From positions 1 to 64,000 of the forward strand of contig JBBRLL010000011.1 in assembly GCA_038231395.1 (NCBI GenBank): 64,000 nt of DNA. The letters are read 5' to 3'. Below the pieces are notes generated by a model. The model was not told the origin of the DNA. It did no database searches and worked only from the letters and a program-made list of their open reading frames with translations. This DNA comes from Stagnihabitans sp038231395 (GTDB taxonomy: Bacteria; Pseudomonadota; Alphaproteobacteria; Rhodobacterales; Rhodobacteraceae). Made by a program: the position numbers and the translations under genes. Shown one piece after another: positions 43,887 through 51,810 of the stretch (its first letter is position 1; every line of letters begins with the position of its first letter).

Positions 43887-43911
43887 TTCCCGGAAGATGA
43901 TGGAGGATGCA

Positions 43912-44304
43912 ATGGATAAGGTAGTCAAGACCGACGACGAATGGCGCGCAAGCCTGGGCGATCTTGCTTACAAGGTCACCCGCAAGCATGGCACCGAGCG
44001 GGCGGGCAGCCACGACAACTTCCCCAAAGGCCCCGGAACCTACCGCTGCATCTGCTGCGATGCGCCTTTGTTTGACCAGAACACCAAGTTTGAAAGCGGC
44101 ACCGGCTGGCCCTCGTTCTATGCGCCTTTGGGGGCGGAGATGGTGGGCGAAAGCCAGGACAATGGCTGGTTCATGAAACGCACAGAGGTGCATTGCAACC
44201 GCTGCGCCGCACATCTTGGTCACGTTTTCCCCGACGGTCCGGCACCGACCGGCCTGCGCTACTGCATGAACGGCGTGGCCCTGAAGTTCGAACCCAAAGA
44301 GTAA
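43912..44304 (+). CDS. msrB: Peptide-methionine (R)-S-oxide reductase MsrB
   Basis: The 130-residue enzyme reduces methionine-R-sulfoxide. Two zinc CxxC pairs (Cys46/Cys49 and Cys95/Cys98) and catalytic Cys118 in RYCMNG are present, with GTGWPSFY and GHVFPDGP. GGAGG lies 5 bases before the ATG at 43912, preferred over upstream ATGs at 43897 and 43900. It appears monocistronic. Confidence 0.95.
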   Translation: MDKVVKTDDEWRASLGDLAYKVTRKHGTERAGSHDNFPKGPGTYRCICCDAPLFDQNTKFESGTGWPSFYAPLGAEMVGESQDNGWFMKRTEVHCNRCAAHLGHVFPDGPAPTGLRYCMNGVALKFEPKE

Positions 44305-44409
44305 TCTGCCAGCGCGCCCCGGACCATTGTCTGGGGCGCAGCCGCCTTACGCCCAACCTGTTTCCGGTTTGCCCGCATTCGTCAGCTCAGGTTTTCGCTG
44401 AGCCGCGCC

Positions 44410-44904
44410 CTAATTTCTCAATAGGCTTGCCGGGTCAATCCGTCCGATCGAAGAGAATATCTGTGCCAAGGCGCTTCGGCCATGAATAGGCTCGGTCGTG
44501 ATACGGCGTGAGATGGCGACAATCTCACCTTTCTCCAACCCGAATCGCTCGACATTGGTGACTTTGCCGGCTGCGTCGAAGGTGATGGCCACGACTTGGC
44601 GGTCAATCTCCACCGAGGCGCGGGCGCCCACGGTTTTCCAGCGGCTTTGCACGTAGAACCATTCGGTGTCCCCCAACAGACCCTCGGTCGACGGGCGGCC
44701 CAGAAAGGCAGCTACGGTGTCGCGGGTATCAACGCCGGTCTTGACCGCCAAGAGGTCTTTTTCGTCCGGAATGAAGCCATGATTGGCATATAGCGGCGTG
44801 CAGGCGACAGCCAGCACAACCGCCAGACATGCCACCGCGTTCACAAAAGCACATGCGACGCCCTGCGCTTTCGGCAGACGAGCGGCTTGCAGTTTGCCGC
44901 CCAT
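44410..44904 (-). CDS. bamE: Outer membrane assembly lipoprotein BamE (SmpA/OmlA)
   Basis: The 164-residue protein has a lipoprotein signal with lipobox LAVAC, then the BamE fold: DLLAVKTGVDTRDTVAAFLGRPSTEG, FYVQSRW, VAITFDAAGKVTNVERFGLEKG. BamE supports beta-barrel insertion by BamA. The start at 44904 gives a normal-length signal. An ATG at 44934 has a better ribosome binding site (AGGGG) and would add 10 residues. It is divergent from yceD. Confidence 0.88.
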   Translation of the reverse strand: MGGKLQAARLPKAQGVACAFVNAVACLAVVLAVACTPLYANHGFIPDEKDLLAVKTGVDTRDTVAAFLGRPSTEGLLGDTEWFYVQSRWKTVGARASVEIDRQVVAITFDAAGKVTNVERFGLEKGEIVAISRRITTEPIHGRSALAQIFSSIGRIDPASLLRN

Positions 44905-45183
44905 CCTGTTGACTTGACCCTTGCCGAACGTCATGCCTTCCCCTGCCCCGTCAGGCCTGAACCTGTTTTCCGGCCCCCACGCCGCCTTCGCCTTGGCGAA
45001 AACAGGTCTGGCCACACCGGTCCTTTGCGCCCATGTCACAGAAGGGATCGCCGGGCCAGCAATCTCCCTGAGGTACCGCTTACATCAAGGACGGGCTATG
45101 GTTCAAGAAAGGAACGCTTGACCCCTGCCCTAAGGCGGTTCTAAGCCCGCCGCAGCCACAGGGACCAGTCAAAGGAACCCGCC

Positions 45184-45861
45184 ATGACCGAAACTCCACC
45201 CGCCAGGACGCCTGGTGCCAGATCGAACGCCAGCAAATCGGACGCCGCCAAAGGGTCAGCGACCAGAGCAGTCGCCAACCGCGCGGCGCAACCTTTGCCT
45301 GCCAACCATGCAACCATCCCAAGCCTGCCCTTCAAAGTGACAGCGATTGCCGGGCGCACCTCTACCCATGTGCGGTTCCGTCCTTCTGGCCCCGAACGTG
45401 CCGCGATTGCCGAAGCACTTGGCCTGTTGGACCTGCCTGCACTGGAGTTTGACGGCGAAATCCGCCCTTCCGCCAAGCGCGACATGATCTTCAGCGGCAA
45501 GATGACCGCCCGCGTGGTGCAGCCCTGTTCCGTGACGCTGGAGCCGGTCAGCACCACCCTGTCTGACACCATCACCCGGCACTACGTGGCTGATTACAAA
45601 GTGCCAGAGCACAGCGAATTCGAAATCCCCGACGATGACACGATCGAAGCCTTGCCGGAAGTGATCGACGCCGCCGCTGTCGTGGTAGAGGCGCTGACCC
45701 TCGCCCTGCCCTTGTATCCGCGCGCGCCCGGGGTGGAACTGGGTGAGGCGGTGTTCACTGAACCGGGACTGGCTCCGCTTCGGGAAGGCGATCTGAAACC
45801 CTTCGCAGCCCTTGCAGGGCTGGTCGTCAAGCCAAAAACGCCAGACAGCGACAAGACATGA
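45184..45861 (+). CDS. yceD: YceD/DUF177 family protein (23S rRNA accumulation protein)
   Basis: The 225-residue protein has a ~50-residue low-complexity N-terminus (Ala/Pro/Thr/Lys), then the DUF177 core: RDMIFSGKMTARVVQPCSVTLEPVSTTL and an acidic IPDDDTIEALPEVIDAAAVVVEALTLALPLYPRAP. In E. coli YceD influences 23S rRNA and is coupled to rpmF. Here rpmF also follows, but only after an unusually long 298-base gap. The conserved single Cys in QPCSVTLEP is kept. Confidence 0.88.
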   Translation: MTETPPARTPGARSNASKSDAAKGSATRAVANRAAQPLPANHATIPSLPFKVTAIAGRTSTHVRFRPSGPERAAIAEALGLLDLPALEFDGEIRPSAKRDMIFSGKMTARVVQPCSVTLEPVSTTLSDTITRHYVADYKVPEHSEFEIPDDDTIEALPEVIDAAAVVVEALTLALPLYPRAPGVELGEAVFTEPGLAPLREGDLKPFAALAGLVVKPKTPDSDKT

Positions 45862-46028
45862 GTCGCAAAAGCTGGACCTGACTTCTGTGCTTTCCTGATG
45901 AGGCGGATGAGGGTTGTTTGCGTCCAGAAGAATCGGACCGCAAAACTTTGAACCTCCGGCAGATGCTGCAAACTTTGGCGAAGGGAACCAACCTTGTATG
46001 GCGGGCCAAACGCTGATCACAAAAGGGC

Positions 46029-46056
46029 TTGCACCTTGCCGGAATCCGTCTATGTT
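46029..46056 (+). promoter_or_regulatory. Candidate promoter of the rpmF-plsX-fabH operon
   Basis: TTGCAC (46029-46034) and TATGTT (46051-46056) are spaced 16 bases apart in the gap between yceD and rpmF, explaining why the gap is longer than usual. The surrounding GGGCTTGCACCTT-CCGG is shared with the msrB upstream region. Confidence 0.4.
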
Positions 46057-46159
46057 CCGCGCCTCATCCAAAGGGCTGATCCGGGGCGCTACCTTGGGGT
46101 CAGTCACCCGGAAATAGCAAAGAAATCAGGGGTCTGTCCCCTTCAGTTTAAGGTGTGAC

Positions 46160-46363
46160 ATGGCTGTCCCGCAGACTCGTACGACCTCCTCCAAGACCGG
46201 CATGCGCCAGTCGCATGACAAGCTTGTGGCCGCAAACCCGGCAGAATGCTCCAATTGTGGTGAGTTGAAGCGCCCGCACCATGTCTGCGGCGCTTGCGGT
46301 CACTATGATGCGCGCGAAGTCGTGGCCGCCGCTGCCGTGGTGGTTGACGAGGACGCGGCGTAA
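46160..46363 (+). CDS. rpmF: Ribosomal protein L32
   Basis: This 67-residue 50S protein begins MAVPQTRTTSSKTGMRQSHD and has the zinc-binding CxxC pairs (CSNC, CGAC) in the C-terminal half, ending in an Ala/Val/acidic tail. It is followed 22 bases later by plsX, the conserved coupling of ribosome and lipid synthesis genes. Confidence 0.96.
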   Translation: MAVPQTRTTSSKTGMRQSHDKLVAANPAECSNCGELKRPHHVCGACGHYDAREVVAAAAVVVDEDAA

Positions 46364-46385
46364 GCCGTTCCGCGCAGTCAATCCC

Positions 46386-47528
46386 ATGACCCAAGCGAGC
46401 CCAGGCGATACGGCCTTTGGCGCGCAAGCCACGGAAAAATCTCGTATTGTGCTTTCGGTTGACGCCATGGGCGGTGATCGTGGTCCGGCGGCTGTTGTCG
46501 CCGGCCTTGTCATGTCAGCGCCCGAGATGCCGGATGCCGATTTCATCCTGCACGGCGACGAGGTGGAACTGGGCAAGCTGCTGGCCCGCCATCCAGACCT
46601 GACTGCCCGGGTGAAAATCCGTCATGCGGCGCGCGTGGTCACCATGCAGGACAAGCCGTCTCAGGTGATGCGGCACGGTGAGGGCACCTCGATGTGGAGC
46701 ACCATCAACGCGGTCCGCTCGGGTGAGGCGCAGGTGGCGGTCAGCTGCGGCAACACCGGTGCCTTGATGGCCGTCGCAATGATCCGGCTGCGCAAACTGC
46801 CAGGCGTCAACCGACCCGCCATTGCCGTTCTGTGGCCCAGCCGCAATCCCGGTGGCTTCAACCTGATGCTGGACGCCGGGGCCGACATCAAGGCCGACGC
46901 CGAAGACCTTGCGCAATATGCCATGATGGGGGCCTCTTATGCCCGCAATGGCATGGGGTTGACCCGGCCTCGGGTGGGCCTGTTGAACGTCGGCACCGAG
47001 GAGCACAAGGGCAGTGCAGAGCTGAAATCGGCCAGCGACATGATAGCCACCGCCGCAACGCGGGGCGATTATGAGTATATAGGCTATGTCGAGGGGGTTG
47101 ATCTGCCTTCTGCCCGGGTTGATGTGATCGTCACCGACGGCTTTAACGGCAATGTGGCCTTGAAGACCGCCGAAGGCACCGCCCGCCTGATCGCCGATTT
47201 CCTGCGCGAGGCGTTCAACGCCACCGTCCTGTCGAAATTCGCAGCCCTGCTGGCAACGAACGCGCTGAACCGTCTGCGCAAGCGGATGGACCCGCGCCGG
47301 TCCAACGGCGGGGTTTTCCTTGGCCTGAACGGCATCGTGGTGAAATCCCACGGCGGATCGGATGCTACCGGGGTCGCAGCCGCTTTGGACATGGCCTGCA
47401 AACTGGCGCGTTCCGGCTTTCGCGAAAGACTGGCCGCGCGGGTTGCATCCACATTGTCATCGGGGCAGAGTGCCGCCGGGGGGGCCGCGATCTTGCCCTG
47501 GGATGCGGGAGCGGGGCAACCGGAATGA
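46386..47528 (+). CDS. plsX: Phosphate acyltransferase PlsX
   Basis: The 380-residue enzyme makes acyl-phosphate from acyl-ACP, the first step of PlsX/PlsY phospholipid synthesis. Family motifs: VDAMGGDRGP, SCGNTGALMA, LNVGTEEHKGS, VEGVDL, DGFNGNVALKTAEG. The ATG at 46386 gives MTQASPGD and then the conserved domain. An open frame from 46281 overlaps rpmF and is not used. Its stop overlaps the fabH start by 4 bases. Confidence 0.95.
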   Translation: MTQASPGDTAFGAQATEKSRIVLSVDAMGGDRGPAAVVAGLVMSAPEMPDADFILHGDEVELGKLLARHPDLTARVKIRHAARVVTMQDKPSQVMRHGEGTSMWSTINAVRSGEAQVAVSCGNTGALMAVAMIRLRKLPGVNRPAIAVLWPSRNPGGFNLMLDAGADIKADAEDLAQYAMMGASYARNGMGLTRPRVGLLNVGTEEHKGSAELKSASDMIATAATRGDYEYIGYVEGVDLPSARVDVIVTDGFNGNVALKTAEGTARLIADFLREAFNATVLSKFAALLATNALNRLRKRMDPRRSNGGVFLGLNGIVVKSHGGSDATGVAAALDMACKLARSGFRERLAARVASTLSSGQSAAGGAAILPWDAGAGQPE

Positions 47529-48496
47529 CATTGCGCGCCGTGGTCAGGGGCGTCGGGCACTATCTGCCCGAACGCGTGGTTCCGAACGCCGAATTGGCGA
47601 CTTTGGTCGACACCAGCGACGAATGGATCAAAAGCCGGTCGGGGATCGAACGTCGCCATTTCGCGGCAGAGGGTCAGACCACCTCTGACCTTGCCACCAG
47701 GGCGGCTGAGGCGGCTTTGACCAACGCAGGTCTGCTGGCGGATGATATTGACGCCGTCGTGCTGGCAACCTCTACCGCTGACCTGACCTTTCCCTCGGCT
47801 GCGACCATGGTGCAGGGCAATCTGGGCATGACCCATGGTTTCGCTTTTGATCTGCAAGCCGTCTGCGCCGGTTTTGTTTTTGCGCTTTCAATGGCAAACG
47901 GGATGATCCTGTCGGGCCAGGCCAAGCGCGTGCTGGTGATCGGGGCCGAGACATTCTCGAAGCTGATGGACTGGAGCGACCGCTCCACCTGCGTGTTGTT
48001 CGGCGATGGCGCAGGCGCTTTGGTGCTTGAAGCGCAAGAGCTTGCCGGCACCTCTGACGACCGTGGCATCCTTGCGACCGACCTGCATTCCGACGGGCGC
48101 TACAAGGATTTGCTTTATGTGGATGGTGGGGTGTCCACCGGGTTGACCGGCAAATTGCGCATGCAAGGCAAGGAAGTTTTCCGCCACGCCATCGAGAAAC
48201 TTGCCGCAACCGCCCATGCCGCCTTGGAAAAAGCCGGACTTTCGGGCGACGATGTCGACTGGATCGTGCCGCACCAAGCCAATATCCGCATCATCGAAGG
48301 CACTGCCAAACGCATGCAATTGCCGATGGACCGGGTGGTGGTGACCGTGCAGGACCACGGCAACACCTCCGCCGCCTCGATCCCGCTGGCTTTGTCGGTC
48401 GGCGTTCAGCGCGGCCAGATCAAGCCGGGTGATCTGATCGTGACCGAGGCGATTGGCGGCGGCCTCGCCTGGGGTGCGGTGGTTCTGCGCTGGTAG
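47525..48496 (+). CDS. fabH: Beta-ketoacyl-ACP synthase III
   Basis: The 323-residue enzyme starts fatty acid synthesis from acetyl-CoA and malonyl-ACP. The triad is Cys114 (QAVCAGF), His in VPHQANIRI and Asn in DHGNTSAAS. GAETFSKLMDWSDRSTCVLFGDGAGA is well kept. It overlaps plsX by 4 bases, within the rpmF-plsX-fabH operon. Confidence 0.96.
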   Translation: MTLRAVVRGVGHYLPERVVPNAELATLVDTSDEWIKSRSGIERRHFAAEGQTTSDLATRAAEAALTNAGLLADDIDAVVLATSTADLTFPSAATMVQGNLGMTHGFAFDLQAVCAGFVFALSMANGMILSGQAKRVLVIGAETFSKLMDWSDRSTCVLFGDGAGALVLEAQELAGTSDDRGILATDLHSDGRYKDLLYVDGGVSTGLTGKLRMQGKEVFRHAIEKLAATAHAALEKAGLSGDDVDWIVPHQANIRIIEGTAKRMQLPMDRVVVTVQDHGNTSAASIPLALSVGVQRGQIKPGDLIVTEAIGGGLAWGAVVLRW

Positions 48497-48717
48497 GACA
48501 GTCGCCGGGTTGCCGGTGGGTTTCACGGACTGCCAGTTTTCGACGGGGCGGGCGATCTTTGCGAACATCTTCCGCTCAAGATTTCCGACCGCCGTTCACC
48601 CCTTGAGGTATTTGCGTCAAGATGGATGGGAAAGACGGCGTGAAATGGCAAGATGGCAGTCCGGCGCCTATCATCAGATTCCAAGCTATCTAAAGAACGC
48701 GCCACAAGCCATTGTTA

Positions 48718-48746
48718 TTGACTCGCAATTTGATCCGCCGCATCTT
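48718..48746 (+). promoter_or_regulatory. Candidate promoter of ihfA
   Basis: TTGACT (48718-48723) is followed after 17 bases by CATCTT (48741-48746), 26 bases before the ihfA ATG. The -35 is good and the -10 weak. The 276-base gap after fabH holds no other gene. Confidence 0.35.
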
Positions 48747-48772
48747 TCGCTTAAAGCATCCGGGGGGACACT

Positions 48773-49072
48773 ATGGCCGAAAAGACGTTGACACGCATGG
48801 ACCTGAGCGAATCGGTGTTCCGCGAAGTGGGTCTGTCACGCAACGAATCCGCGCAACTGGTGGAAGCCGTGTTGCAGCATGTCTCGGATGCGCTGGCTGC
48901 GGGTGAGACCGTGAAAATCTCCTCTTTTGGCACATTTTCGTTGCGCGCCAAGACTGCACGGGTCGGACGCAACCCTAAAACCGGCGACGAGGTGCCAATC
49001 TCGCCGCGCCGGGTGCTGACGTTCCGGCCCTCGCATCTGATGAAGGATCGCGTGGCGGGTGCAGGCAAGTAA
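48773..49072 (+). CDS. ihfA: Integration host factor alpha subunit
   Basis: This 99-residue nucleoid protein of the HU/IHF family has LTRMDLSESVFREVGLSRNES, VKISSFGTFSLRAKTARVGRNPKTGDEVPI (beta arm with the DNA-intercalating Pro) and VLTFRPSHLMKDRV. It pairs with IhfB to bend DNA. It is followed 12 bases later by a MerR-type gene, the arrangement conserved in the Rhodobacteraceae and gamma-proteobacteria. Confidence 0.96.
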   Translation: MAEKTLTRMDLSESVFREVGLSRNESAQLVEAVLQHVSDALAAGETVKISSFGTFSLRAKTARVGRNPKTGDEVPISPRRVLTFRPSHLMKDRVAGAGK

Positions 49073-49084
49073 GGGCATCCCGGG

Positions 49085-50398
49085 ATGGACAAAGCGCCAG
49101 ACGCCTTTCGCACCATCTCGGAAGTGGCCGAACTTTTGGAAACCCCGGCCCATGTGCTGCGGTTCTGGGAAAGCCGGTTTCCGCAGATCAAGCCGGTGAA
49201 GCGGGCGGGCGGGCGGCGCTATTATCGGCCAGCCGACGTGGCGCTGTTGTCCGGCATCCGTCAACTGCTGCACTCTGAAGGGATGACAATCCGCGGCGTG
49301 CAAAAGGTGTTGCGAGAGCAGGGCGTCCGGCATGTGGCGTCACTGGGCGGCGCTGACCTGATCGACCTTGACCTTGAAGCCGATGAGGTTTTCGGCGACG
49401 CGGATACCGCAACCGAGACGCCGCAAGACATGGGTCAGGTTTTGTCGATTGAGGGCGTGGCCCGCCGCAGCCCGTCTGACCCCACAGGCGCCATGCCGTC
49501 AGAGGTGCAGGCGCTTTTCCCAAAGGCTGTGCAGTCGCCGCCAAAATTGCCAGATGTGGCACCTCCGGTGCATCCTTTGGTGGTGCCGCGCGAAGGGATT
49601 GGCGGGTTTTTGGCCTTCTCCGACACCCCCAAACCCAAACCACGACCACCTGCCGAGGTGATGCCGCCGGCTCAGGCAACTTTGCCCTTCGATGTCGAAG
49701 TGCCTGAGGCCCTGCATGAGTTTGTCGAAGACGACGCTGACCAGATGGCAGGTGCTACGGTCACTCCGCACGCCTTTGCACCGCTGGAGGACCGGATTGC
49801 CGGGCTGATCGCGGATGAGGCTGGCGTGGCGGATGCGGTCAGCGAGGCGAAGCTGTTGGCGCAGGAAGAACAGCCTGACAGCGACGTGCCACCCGATACG
49901 GACCACGCCTATTTCTATGACATGCAAGACACCCGCGACGTGCGGCCTGAGGGTGACGTGCTGCCGGAAACGGAAGAGCCATACTTTTCCGACCTTCACG
50001 ACGACCGCGCTATACCGCCCCAGACTGACGCACTGCCCCTCAGCGACGCACTGCCTCAGACTGACGAGCCATACTTTTCCGACCTGCAAGACGATACGGC
50101 TATCCAGCCCGAAAGTGACGAGCCGCCAGAGCCCGACGAAACCGCAGCACTTTACGCGTTGGACGGGATCGACGCTCTGTCTGATCCGCACCCATTGCCG
50201 GGCGACGCGGTCGAGGGCCACTTGCCAACCACCGACACCGAAGCCCCACCAACGCTGGAGCTTGCGGGCCTTGCCACGCGCCTGCGCGCCCTGGCTGCCC
50301 ACTCCGAACCGTTGGACCGCCCCGAACTGGCCGAACTCCACTCCCGTCTTGGCCTGCTACACGCCCAGATGGCCGAGGCGGTCCGGCTGCGGCGCTGA
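49085..50398 (+). CDS. MerR-family regulator with long acidic repeat-bearing C-terminus
   Basis: The 437-residue protein has a MerR winged helix (residues 8-80: FRTISEVAELLETPAHVLRF, AGGRRYYRPADVALL, GMTIRGVQKVL). In relatives the rest is a poorly conserved acidic region. Here it includes near-repeats of EEPYFSDLHDD/DEPYFSDLQDD with AIPPQTD-type linkers (about residues 290-350), likely disordered. A short helical segment at the end (LAELHSRLGLLHAQMAEAVRL) may dimerise. The cofactor-binding domain of classic MerR is absent. It is co-transcribed with ihfA. Confidence 0.85.
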   Translation: MDKAPDAFRTISEVAELLETPAHVLRFWESRFPQIKPVKRAGGRRYYRPADVALLSGIRQLLHSEGMTIRGVQKVLREQGVRHVASLGGADLIDLDLEADEVFGDADTATETPQDMGQVLSIEGVARRSPSDPTGAMPSEVQALFPKAVQSPPKLPDVAPPVHPLVVPREGIGGFLAFSDTPKPKPRPPAEVMPPAQATLPFDVEVPEALHEFVEDDADQMAGATVTPHAFAPLEDRIAGLIADEAGVADAVSEAKLLAQEEQPDSDVPPDTDHAYFYDMQDTRDVRPEGDVLPETEEPYFSDLHDDRAIPPQTDALPLSDALPQTDEPYFSDLQDDTAIQPESDEPPEPDETAALYALDGIDALSDPHPLPGDAVEGHLPTTDTEAPPTLELAGLATRLRALAAHSEPLDRPELAELHSRLGLLHAQMAEAVRLRR

Positions 50399-50474
50399 AC
50401 CTTCACCCCCCAAAACCAAATGAATTTTCCCGCTTGCTCCGGCCCGGAATATTGCTATGAAGCCCTACGATCGT

Positions 50475-50552
50475 CGGGTCGTAGCGCAGCCTGGTTAGCG
50501 CGTCCGTCTGGGGGGCGGGAGGTCGAGAGTTCGAATCTCTCCGGCCCGACCA
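50475..50552 (+). tRNA. tRNA-Pro (anticodon GGG), CCA encoded
   Basis: Acceptor CGGGTCG pairs with CGGCCCG (one G-U), the D arm is GCGC/GCGC, the anticodon loop holds GGG at 50510-50512 after T50509, and the T arm is GAGAG-TTCGAAT-CTCTC. The discriminator A is followed by a genome-encoded CCA (50550-50552). It reads CCC/CCU codons. No integrase or duplicated 3' end is seen downstream, so it is not occupied by an island here. Confidence 0.97.
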
Positions 50553-50555
50553 TTA

Positions 50556-50599
50556 CAAAAACCGCGCGCAGGGCATCTGACCTTGCGGGCGGTTTTTTC
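50556..50599 (+). terminator. Terminator downstream of tRNA-Pro
   Basis: AAAAACCGC and GCGGTTTTTT-type arms form a long imperfect hairpin (CGCGCGCAGG with CCTTGCGGGCG) followed by a T run. It directly follows the tRNA 3' end. Confidence 0.75.
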
Positions 50600-50652
50600 T
50601 TTGATAACCTAAGCTTAGCCGGAATACTTCTCATGCCCGGAAAGGGTTCAGT

Positions 50653-51756
50653 ATGAGCCTACCTGACAGTTTGGCCACCCGTGAGCCCGGTGTTCTGCCC
50701 GCGCAGGCCCTGCGCCAGTTGATTGCCACTGGTGCAATCCGGGCCAATCCCGCCGTCGATCCAGCCCAGATCCAGCCCGCCAGCCTTGATCTGCGCCTGG
50801 GCACCAAAGCCTTCCGGGTGCGCGCCTCTTTCCTCGCCGGGGCTGGGCGCAAAGTGGCTACGCGGCTGGAGGAATTCACCATGCACGAGGTGGATCTGAC
50901 CCATGGCGCGGTGCTCGAAAAGGGCTGCGTCTATGTGATCCCGCTGATGGAAAGCCTTGCGCTGCCTGTGGGCCTGTCTGCCGTGGCCAATGCCAAATCC
51001 TCCACCGGCAGGCTGGATCTGCTGACCCGCACGATCACCGACGGCGGCGTGGAGTTTGATCGGGTTCCAGAAGGCTACGACGGGCCCTTGTATGCCGAGG
51101 TTTGCCCTCGCAGCTTTTCCGTCCTTGTCCGCCCCGGCCAGCGCCTGAACCAAATCCGCTTTCGCCACGGTCACGCCACCCTGACCGACGCCGATCTGCG
51201 CGACCTGCATGATGTGGAGCCGCTGGTGTCGGGCGCCCCCTTCATCTCCGAAGGTCTGGGCTTTTCGGTTGACCTGCGCCCTGCCACGGGCGACCTGTTG
51301 GGCTACCGTGCCAAACCGCATACCGGCGTCATCGACCTTGACCGCATCGGCCACTATCCGGCGAGGGAATTCTGGGAGGAGGTCCGCGCCACCAATGGCC
51401 AGATCATCCTTGACCCCGGTGCCTTCTATATCCTTGTCAGCCGTGATGCGGTGACGATCCCCCCCGACTATGCCGCCGAGATGGCGCCCTACCTTGCCAT
51501 GGTCGGCGAATTCCGCGTGCACTACGCGGGCTTCTTCGACCCCGGTTTTGGCTATGCCAAGGCCGGTGGCGCAGGCTCACGCGGGGTGCTTGAGGTGCGC
51601 TGCCACGAGGCGCCTTTCGTCTTGGAACATGGGCAGGTGGTCGGCCGGCTGGTCTATGAAAGGATGAGCGCGCGTCCCGATATGCTGTACGGCGCCGGGA
51701 TCAAGTCGAACTATCAGGGTCAGGGCCTGAAACTCGCCAAGCAATTCCGGGTGTGA
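50653..51756 (+). CDS. Tandem-domain 2'-deoxycytidine triphosphate deaminase-like protein
   Basis: The 367-residue protein contains dUTPase/Dcd-fold features in both halves. The first half has PASLDLRLG, VYVIPLMESLALP, ANAKSSTGRLDLLTRTITDG and RPGQRLNQIRF. The second half has GAFYILVSRDAVTIPPDYAAEM, RVHYAGFFDPGFGY and QVVGRLVYERM. E. coli Dcd is about 190 residues, so this is a fused duplication known in alphaproteobacteria under the Dcd name. It would hydrolyse or deaminate dCTP to supply dUMP, but which half is catalytic is unclear. Confidence 0.82.
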   Translation: MSLPDSLATREPGVLPAQALRQLIATGAIRANPAVDPAQIQPASLDLRLGTKAFRVRASFLAGAGRKVATRLEEFTMHEVDLTHGAVLEKGCVYVIPLMESLALPVGLSAVANAKSSTGRLDLLTRTITDGGVEFDRVPEGYDGPLYAEVCPRSFSVLVRPGQRLNQIRFRHGHATLTDADLRDLHDVEPLVSGAPFISEGLGFSVDLRPATGDLLGYRAKPHTGVIDLDRIGHYPAREFWEEVRATNGQIILDPGAFYILVSRDAVTIPPDYAAEMAPYLAMVGEFRVHYAGFFDPGFGYAKAGGAGSRGVLEVRCHEAPFVLEHGQVVGRLVYERMSARPDMLYGAGIKSNYQGQGLKLAKQFRV

Positions 51757-51810
51757 CGCGCCAAGCGGGTCGTACCTTTCGCTATCATTTCCGACGTTTG
51801 GTCGGGTCTG

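Noticed and set aside
45862..46159. Small gene between yceD and rpmF (frame at 45914-46117)
   Set aside because: No ribosome binding site and no protein-like composition; the gap is better explained by a promoter for rpmF.
50475..50652. tRNA-Pro as an island attachment site
   Set aside because: No integrase and no repeat of the tRNA 3' end is visible downstream; a terminator and a housekeeping-type gene follow directly.
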